A DNA stretch of 52,553 bases from Lactobacillus corticis (lineage in GTDB: Bacteria > Bacillota > Bacilli > Lactobacillales > Lactobacillaceae), in NCBI RefSeq assembly GCF_018327645.1, contig NZ_BMAY01000010.1, positions 1 to 52,553 of the forward strand, given 5' to 3'. The notes under the pieces are model-generated. The model made no database searches and was not told the origin of the DNA. It saw nothing but the letters and a program-made list of their open reading frames with translations. Made by a program: the position numbers and the translations under genes. Shown piece by piece: positions 47,123 to 52,553 of the stretch (its first letter is position 1; every line of letters starts with the position of its first letter).

Positions 47123-47212
47123 GTTGTTCATATTAGCTATATATTATCACGGGATTAGCATTATCAGATATAATAAAAGTAGAAACAAGCGATTTATTAT
47201 GGGTGAAGAAAA

Positions 47213-48046
47213 ATGAAAAAACAAAGCTTAATTTACTTGCTGCCACTGTGTGCACTCTTACTTGCTGGCTGTGGTGCAAATTCAACGTCAAAATCTAATA
47301 GCAGTCAAAGTTCCAGCAGTTCTGCAGTTTCATCCAAAAAGGCAAAAAAGCAGAAAAAAGCTAAGGCTAAGTCAACTAGCAGCTCTAGTTCAGCTGCCAA
47401 GTCTTCAAGTTCAGCTAGCTCGTCAACTGCTAAGACCCAAACGCGGATGCAGCAACTGACTAGCAATTTGCGCCAAGTATTTCCGGGGATGCTTTTGCCG
47501 ACCCAAGATGGCTTAGGCCAAGGCGCAGACAAATTGAATGTGCGCTATTCCGCTAATAACGCCCAAAATGTGGTTTATTACAGTGTTGGCAATCAGCCAT
47601 TGGCTTTTAACTCGCCGCAGGTTTCACAGGAATTGCCGTATGCGGTTTTGACGCAATACAAGCATGAACAAAATTCCGGCTTGATTCATTACCAGGCGCC
47701 CCAACGTGGTTTGCCAAAAGAAAATTTAGACGAAAATATTCAAGCAACGGTAGAAGGGGCAGCAGGGTCAACTTATGTCAATTGGAAGATCGGCAATTAT
47801 TCATTTGTAGTTCGCGGGATCAATCAGTTTAATCATGATCCGGTAGCTTTTGCAAAAAAAGCCCTGCTTTACTATAAGATCTACGGTTTGCCCCAGACAT
47901 CCACAAAAGCGGCCTTTTATGTCACGATGGGGGATGCTGCTGGCAGCCTGAATACGATTGTTACTTGGCAACATGGCAACACTGTCTATCAGCTGAAAGC
48001 TCATGATACGCAAACTGCGTTTAAAATGCTAAGCAGTTTAAAATAG
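47213..48046 (+). CDS. Lipoprotein of unknown function
   Basis: A 277-residue lipoprotein: signal peptide with lipobox LLAGC (Cys20), a Ser/Lys-rich low-complexity linker (about 24-80), then a globular domain (about 82-277). It would be anchored to the outer face of the membrane. No catalytic motif is visible. It stands alone. Confidence 0.82.
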   Translation: MKKQSLIYLLPLCALLLAGCGANSTSKSNSSQSSSSSAVSSKKAKKQKKAKAKSTSSSSSAAKSSSSASSSTAKTQTRMQQLTSNLRQVFPGMLLPTQDGLGQGADKLNVRYSANNAQNVVYYSVGNQPLAFNSPQVSQELPYAVLTQYKHEQNSGLIHYQAPQRGLPKENLDENIQATVEGAAGSTYVNWKIGNYSFVVRGINQFNHDPVAFAKKALLYYKIYGLPQTSTKAAFYVTMGDAAGSLNTIVTWQHGNTVYQLKAHDTQTAFKMLSSLK

Positions 48047-48108
48047 CTCACCGTCGATGAATGGCCCACAGGAAAGTGCGCCAGCCGGCTTTTTTCAAAA
48101 ATCAAGAG

Positions 48109-48145
48109 ACCTCGTTTTTGCTATGATGGCGAAGGCGAGGTTTTC
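48109..48145 (+). terminator. Terminator after the lipoprotein gene
   Basis: ACCTCG (48109-48114) pairs with CGAGGT (48136-48141), followed by TTTCTTTT. It lies between the convergent lipoprotein and comC genes. Confidence 0.6.
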
Positions 48146-48147
48146 TT

Positions 48148-48819
48148 TTAGCTGAAAAATAGTGCAAGGACCAGGCCGCTAGTGATAAAGGGCAAAAATG
48201 GCAATTCTCCCTTGGGCTTTTTCCAAAAGGCCCAAATTATGCACAAAAGGCAACCAAGAAGCAGACTGAAATTGGCCCGGGCGGGGTGGTAGAACAGGGC
48301 AATTGCCAAGTAGATCAGCAAATCCCCTTGGCCGAACTTCCCCAAGAGAATGGAAATAACCATGGCGCCGACGATTGGCACCAGCTGCAGACAGTCTTGC
48401 CAGTCAAAGAAGGGGGCGGAAATACGCCGGAAAATCAAGGTCAGGACAATTGGACTCAGCCAAATAATATCAAAATAATGCTGTTTGATATCCATTAAGC
48501 TCAATAAAAGCAGACTTGTTAAGAAGAGAATCTCAACCCAGGCCGAAATATCAAAAAAGTTAAGGTGACTCAAAACTAGGCCGCCGCAAATTTCTACTAT
48601 TAATAGTGTTTTGGGGATTAATTGCTGACAAAAACGACAACGCCCTTTTAATAGAAGAAACGAGAAAATAGGCAGCTCATCTCGCCAAGCCAATTGGTGC
48701 TGACAATTGAAGCAGTAGGATCTTCCCCAGATGAAGTTTTGGTCAGGATAGCGATCGGCGATGACAGCCATAAATGACGCTAAGCAGGCGCCGAGATAGA
48801 AATTGACAAAATAAATCAT
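48148..48819 (-). CDS. comC: Prepilin peptidase (A24 family)
   Basis: A 223-residue membrane aspartyl protease that cleaves and methylates prepilins of the DNA-uptake pilus. The N-terminal domain has the zinc motifs CFNC and CRFC (about 36-39 and 61-64). The two catalytic aspartates are in SLMDIKQHYF and FGQGDLLIYL. Membrane helices follow. It is the third competence-linked gene in the window after the ComK-like and ComX-like genes. Confidence 0.92.
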   Translation of the reverse strand: MIYFVNFYLGACLASFMAVIADRYPDQNFIWGRSYCFNCQHQLAWRDELPIFSFLLLKGRCRFCQQLIPKTLLIVEICGGLVLSHLNFFDISAWVEILFLTSLLLLSLMDIKQHYFDIIWLSPIVLTLIFRRISAPFFDWQDCLQLVPIVGAMVISILLGKFGQGDLLIYLAIALFYHPARANFSLLLGCLLCIIWAFWKKPKGELPFLPFITSGLVLALFFS

Positions 48820-48903
48820 ATTATTCCTCCTAATACTTATTACGCAAAAAGGAGGTTTTTTTCATGAAAAAGCAACAGATTGATGTTTTTGGAAAAATAT
48901 CTC

Positions 48904-48932
48904 TTTGTTTTCCCGAAAAAAGGGAGTATAAT
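48904..48932 (+). promoter_or_regulatory. Promoter of the str operon
   Basis: A perfect TATAAT (48927-48932) with a weak -35 TTTGTT (48904-48909) 17 bases upstream. A leader of nearly 90 bases follows before rpsL. Confidence 0.65.
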
Positions 48933-49027
48933 TATGCTTGTATGTTTTGAACTGAACGCTTACGAGAGTAAAAAGAAACTCCCGGATGTGTGAACAAAAA
49001 GAAAGAATTACTAGGAGGACAATTTTA

Positions 49028-49435
49028 ATGCCAACTATTAATCAATTGGTAAGAAAAGGTCGTCATTCAAAGACCTCAAAATCAAAGTCGCCAGCCCTTA
49101 ACTACGGCTACAACTCAATGAAGAAGGAATTAGTATTCAACCCAGCTCCACAAATGCGTGGCGTTGCAACTCGTGTTGGTACTATGACCCCTAAGAAGCC
49201 TAACTCAGCTTTACGTAAGTACGCTCGTGTACGCTTGTCAAACTTGATCGAAGTTACTGCTTACATTCCAGGTGAAGGCCACAACTTGCAAGAACACTCC
49301 GTTGTTTTAATTCGTGGTGGTCGTGTAAAGGACCTTCCTGGTGTACGTTACCACATCGTTCGTGGTGCCCTTGATACTGCTGGTGTTGACGGCAGAAAGC
49401 AAGGTCGTTCTAAGTACGGTGCAAAGAAAGACTAA
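49028..49435 (+). CDS. rpsL: 30S ribosomal protein S12
   Basis: A 135-residue S12 ([12 protein letters not shown], then [39 protein letters not shown]). The lysine in TPKKPNS is the position altered in streptomycin resistance and is wild type here. ATG 49028 is chosen for the AGGAGGAC upstream; the longer frame from 48986 lacks a site and the S12 start is clear. Confidence 0.98.
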   Translation: MPTINQLVRKGRHSKTSKSKSPALNYGYNSMKKELVFNPAPQMRGVATRVGTMTPKKPNSALRKYARVRLSNLIEVTAYIPGEGHNLQEHSVVLIRGGRVKDLPGVRYHIVRGALDTAGVDGRKQGRSKYGAKKD

Positions 49436-49453
49436 TCAAGGAGGAGTTAAATA

Positions 49454-49924
49454 ATGCCAAGAAAAGGTCACGTATCAAAGCGCGAAATTTTAGAAGACCC
49501 AGTTTACAACTCAAAGTTGGTTACTAAGTTGATCAACCACTTGATGCTGGACGGTAAGAGAGCTAAGGCATCTTCAATTCTTTACGATGCTTTTGACATC
49601 GTTAAGGAAAAGACTGGCAAGGACCCAATGGAAGTCTTTGAAGAAGCTATGAACAACATCATGCCAGTTTTGGAAGTTAAGGCTCGCCGTATCGGTGGTT
49701 CTAACTACCAAATCCCAGTTGAAGTACGTCCTGAAAGAAGAACTACTTTAGGCTTAAGATGGCTTGTTTCATACGCACGTCTGCGTAACGAACACACTAT
49801 GGATGAACGTCTTGCAAACGAAATTATCGACGCTTCAAACAACACTGGTTCAGCAGTTAAGAAACGCGAAGATGTTCACCGTATGGCTGAAGCTAACCGT
49901 GCATTTGCACACTACCGCTTCTAA
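49454..49924 (+). CDS. rpsG: 30S ribosomal protein S7
   Basis: A 156-residue S7 ([56 protein letters not shown]). It binds 16S rRNA and starts head assembly. It follows rpsL by 18 bases with GGAGG upstream. Confidence 0.98.
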   Translation: MPRKGHVSKREILEDPVYNSKLVTKLINHLMLDGKRAKASSILYDAFDIVKEKTGKDPMEVFEEAMNNIMPVLEVKARRIGGSNYQIPVEVRPERRTTLGLRWLVSYARLRNEHTMDERLANEIIDASNNTGSAVKKREDVHRMAEANRAFAHYRF

Positions 49925-49947
49925 TTAATATAAGGAGATAATTACTT

Positions 49948-52041
49948 ATGGCTAACAAGCGTGAATTTCCACTTGAAAAGACACGTAACATTGGTATCAT
50001 GGCCCACATCGATGCCGGCAAGACTACGACCACTGAACGTATTCTTTACTACACCGGTAAGATCCACAAGATTGGTGAAACCCACGAAGGGGATTCACAA
50101 ATGGACTGGATGGACGAAGAAAAGGAACGTGGGATCACTATTACTTCTGCAGCCACTACCGCTCAATGGAAGGACTACAGAATTAACATCATCGACACCC
50201 CAGGACACGTTGACTTCACTATCGAAGTAGAACGTTCATTGCGGGTTTTGGACGGTGCCGTAACTGTTTTGGACGCTCAATCAGGTGTTGAACCTCAAAC
50301 TGAAAACGTATGGCGTCAAGCTGAAAACTACGGTGTTCCTCGGATTGTTTTCGTTAACAAGATGGACAAGATTGGTGCCAACTTCGACTACTCAGTTAAG
50401 ACTTTGCACGAACGTTTGAACGCTAACGCTCACGCCGTACAAATGCCTATCGGTGCTGAAGACCAATTCGAAGGTGTTATCGACTTGATCGAAATGGTTG
50501 CCGACGTTTACGACGAAGACAAGATGGGTGCTAAGTGGGAAACTATCCCAGTTCCTGACCAATACAAGGAAGAAGCAGAAAAGCGTCGTGGCGAATTAAT
50601 TGAAGCTGTTGCTGATGTTGATGATGAAATCATGGACAAGTACTTGAATGGTGACGAAATCAGCAACGATGAATTAAAGGCAGCTATCCGTAAGGCTACT
50701 TTGGACTTGAAGTTCTTCCCAGTTTACGCTGGTTCAGCCTTCAAGAACAAGGGTGTTCAAATGATGCTTGACGGTGTTGTTGACTACTTGCCATCACCAC
50801 TTGACGTTAAGCCATACGTTGCCCACGATCCTAAGACTGGTGACGAAGTTGAACTTTTGGCTGATGACAAGAAGCCATTTGCAGCTTTGGCATTTAAGAT
50901 CGCTACTGACCCATTTGTTGGTCGTTTGACTTTCATCCGTGTTTACACTGGTTCATTGCAATCAGGTTCATACGTATTGAACGCTTCAAAGAACTCACGT
51001 GAACGTGTTGGTCGTTTGATGCAAATGCACGCTAACGACCGTAGCGAAATCCCAGAAGTCTTCTCAGGTGATATCGCTGGTGCCATTGGTTTGAAGAACA
51101 CTACTACTGGTGACTCATTGACTGACCCAGACCACCCATTGATCTTGGAAAGTCTTGATGTTCCTGAACCAGTTATCCAAGTTTCTATCGAACCTAAGTC
51201 AAAGGCAGACCGTGACAAGCTTGATGTTGCTTTGCAAAAGTTGACTGAAGAAGACCCAACTTTCAGAGCTGAAACTAACGCTGAAACTGGTCAAACTTTG
51301 ATCGCCGGAATGGGTGAACTTCACTTGGACATCATGGTTGAACGTATGAAGCGTGAATTCCACGTTGAAGCAACCATCGGTGAACCACAAGTTGCTTACC
51401 GTGAAACCTTCACCAAGGAAGCTAAGGCTCAAGGTAAGTTCGTTCGTCAATCTGGTGGTAAGGGCCAATACGGTGATGTATGGATCGACTTCACGCCAAA
51501 CGAAGAAGGTAAGGGTTACGAATTCGAAGACGCTATCGTTGGTGGTGTTGTTCCTCGTGAATTCATTCCTTCAGTTGACGCTGGTTTGCAAGAAGCTATG
51601 CAAAATGGTGTTCTTGCAGGCTACCCATTAATCGACATCAAGGCTAAGCTTTACGATGGTAGTTACCACGAAGTCGACTCATCAGAAGCTGCCTTCAAGG
51701 TTGCTGCTTCACTTGCATTGAAGAATGCTGCTGCTAAGGCTGGTGCCGTAATCCTTGAACCAATCATGAAGGTTCAAGTAATCACCCCTGAAGAATACTT
51801 GGGTGATGTAATGGGTTCAATCACTGCACGTCGTGGTACTATGGAAGGTATGGATGACCGTTCAGGTGCCAAGGTATTGAACGCTATGGTTCCATTGGCA
51901 GAAATGTTTGGTTACGCAACTACTTTGCGTTCATCAACTCAAGGTCGTGGTACGTTTACTATGGTATTCGACCACTACTCACCAACTCCTAAGTCAATCC
52001 AAGAAGAAATTATCAAGAAGCGCGGCGGCAACGCTGACTAA
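49948..52041 (+). CDS. fusA: Elongation factor G
   Basis: A 697-residue translocation GTPase. G1 AHIDAGKTT (19-27), G2 RGIT, G3 DTPGHVD and G4 NKMD are all present; domains II to V follow with [13 protein letters not shown] and [15 protein letters not shown]. Its codon use is strongly biased towards highly expressed codons, like rpsL and rpsG. Confidence 0.99.
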   Translation: MANKREFPLEKTRNIGIMAHIDAGKTTTTERILYYTGKIHKIGETHEGDSQMDWMDEEKERGITITSAATTAQWKDYRINIIDTPGHVDFTIEVERSLRVLDGAVTVLDAQSGVEPQTENVWRQAENYGVPRIVFVNKMDKIGANFDYSVKTLHERLNANAHAVQMPIGAEDQFEGVIDLIEMVADVYDEDKMGAKWETIPVPDQYKEEAEKRRGELIEAVADVDDEIMDKYLNGDEISNDELKAAIRKATLDLKFFPVYAGSAFKNKGVQMMLDGVVDYLPSPLDVKPYVAHDPKTGDEVELLADDKKPFAALAFKIATDPFVGRLTFIRVYTGSLQSGSYVLNASKNSRERVGRLMQMHANDRSEIPEVFSGDIAGAIGLKNTTTGDSLTDPDHPLILESLDVPEPVIQVSIEPKSKADRDKLDVALQKLTEEDPTFRAETNAETGQTLIAGMGELHLDIMVERMKREFHVEATIGEPQVAYRETFTKEAKAQGKFVRQSGGKGQYGDVWIDFTPNEEGKGYEFEDAIVGGVVPREFIPSVDAGLQEAMQNGVLAGYPLIDIKAKLYDGSYHEVDSSEAAFKVAASLALKNAAAKAGAVILEPIMKVQVITPEEYLGDVMGSITARRGTMEGMDDRSGAKVLNAMVPLAEMFGYATTLRSSTQGRGTFTMVFDHYSPTPKSIQEEIIKKRGGNAD

Positions 52042-52141
52042 TTCCTGATATAATAGATTTGATCTTTGTTGGATTACGAAGGTTCTAATGTTGAATTACA
52101 AGTAAAAAAAGACAACTAATTTCAAAATATTAATTTTGATC

Positions 52142-52174
52142 GAGCTATTGGTAGAGCCAATAGCTCTTTTTTTT
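52142..52174 (+). terminator. Terminator after fusA
   Basis: A perfect 10-bp stem GAGCTATTGG (52142-52151) with CCAATAGCTC (52157-52166) and a T8 run. It ends the str operon, and no rpsJ follows within the window. Confidence 0.92.
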
Positions 52175-52442
52175 ACTTTTTTTGCTTAAAAACAAAATAT
52201 CCTTTGAATATTGCACGATAAATGTAAAACGCTGCATATAACTAATAATGAAGAAAAATCAACGAAGACTGATAAGAAAAGCTAAAAACGAGAAAGCTAT
52301 TATGTTATTGGCATTTTGCTGCAAGGTTAGGTGCAATTTGTTTATAGGTATTGATCGAAATAAGAAACGTAACAAAGTAAGTGATTTAGCACGACTTTTT
52401 TTAAAAACGCAAAGGTCGTATTTTTATTTGAAAAAAATTTTT
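52175..52442. other. AT-rich gap between fusA terminator and terminal repeat
   Basis: A frame of 68 codons (52248-52454) exists but has no ribosome binding site and is Lys/Arg-rich by AT composition only. A weak ACGAC/GTCGT hairpin lies near 52390-52420. I see no supported gene. Confidence 0.5.
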
Positions 52443-52533
52443 CGCCGATTGTAAAATCAAATTGAACACTTTAGAAAAATAAAAAAGTCCATTTGGACCT
52501 GTTTGATAGAATGTTAATGACCACAAAAACATC
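52443..52533 (+). repeat. Right copy of the perfect terminal inverted repeat
   Basis: Exact reverse complement of bases 1-91. It leads into a ribosome binding site and an ATG at 52549, which shows which way its gene reads. Confidence 0.85.
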
Positions 52534-52548
52534 TATTGGAGGTCACAA

Positions 52549-52553
52549 ATGGA
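52549..52553 (+). CDS. Start of a gene leaving the window
   Basis: GGAGG (52538-52542) is six bases before ATG 52549. Only the start codon and two further bases are visible. Given the terminal repeat it is probably a multicopy gene, such as a transposase; this is inference. Confidence 0.4.

Noticed and set aside
52248..52454. 68-codon Lys/Arg-rich frame after fusA
   Set aside because: No ribosome binding site, composition explained by AT-rich DNA, and it runs into the terminal repeat.

Overview
The window is low-GC Firmicute DNA, most likely from a Lactobacillus of the acidophilus/helveticus/crispatus type. Pointers are the LPQTG surface protein with a SEC10/PgrA-like domain, PTS-dominated sugar operons with good CcpA (cre) boxes, gut and sor operons ordered as in lactobacilli, a comX-type sigma factor and the rpsL-rpsG-fusA block. 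The species is not assigned. All calls come from reading the sequence; no database search was possible.

Layout. 1-2.5 kb: a cell-wall-anchored surface protein behind a 12-T tract. 2.5-8.1 kb: an alpha-glucoside operon (GH4 6-phospho-glucosidase, EIICB with two tandem IIB domains, RpiR regulator, small membrane protein, EIIA). 8.2-9.45 kb: a membrane protein and a small HTH-like protein. 9.5-14.6 kb: a helicase/nuclease/methylase fusion and a small partner, with the methyltransferase motifs divided between the two genes. 15.0-21.8 kb: a ComK-like gene and, convergent to it, a comX-type sigma gene, with the sorbitol operon gutFRMCBA between them. 22.0-28.2 kb: an L-sorbose regulon (sorE, sorR, sorFABCD) with three matching SorR-type operators; sorD carries a -1 frameshift exactly at a dnaX-type slippery heptamer. 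28.3-29.4 kb: an Eis-like acetyltransferase. 29.5-38.7 kb: an island between two decayed IS3-family elements, holding a frameshifted DNA methyltransferase, an integrase remnant, an IclR regulator and a partly broken 2-keto-3-deoxygluconate (KDG) cluster (kduD, broken galactitol-type EIIC, kdgK, kdgA). 38.75-40.5 kb: a DeoR regulator and a class II aldolase. 40.8-41.0 kb: a DUF1659-like small protein. 41.2-47.1 kb: an unrecognised two-protein system, an SF2 helicase with a likely C-terminal nuclease plus a large partner, both frameshifted. 47.2-48.8 kb: a lipoprotein and the prepilin peptidase comC. 49.0-52.0 kb: rpsL, rpsG, fusA.

How the parts fit. Gut and sor converge on fructose-6-phosphate through two paralogous sorbitol-6-phosphate dehydrogenases. 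The KDG genes would feed pyruvate and glyceraldehyde-3-phosphate, but their transporter is broken. Competence genes (ComK-like, ComX-like, ComC) are scattered through the window.

Two patterns stand out. First, three accessory modules (alpha-glucoside operon, gut operon, helicase cassette) are each bracketed by a pair of nearly or fully identical terminator hairpins, which suggests that modules enter at terminators. Second, one-base frameshifts, mostly at short A or T runs, cluster in the accessory genes between 27 and 46 kb and are absent from housekeeping genes. The window is also bounded by a perfect inverted repeat of at least 91 bp at both ends, probably the ends of an outward-facing repeated element.
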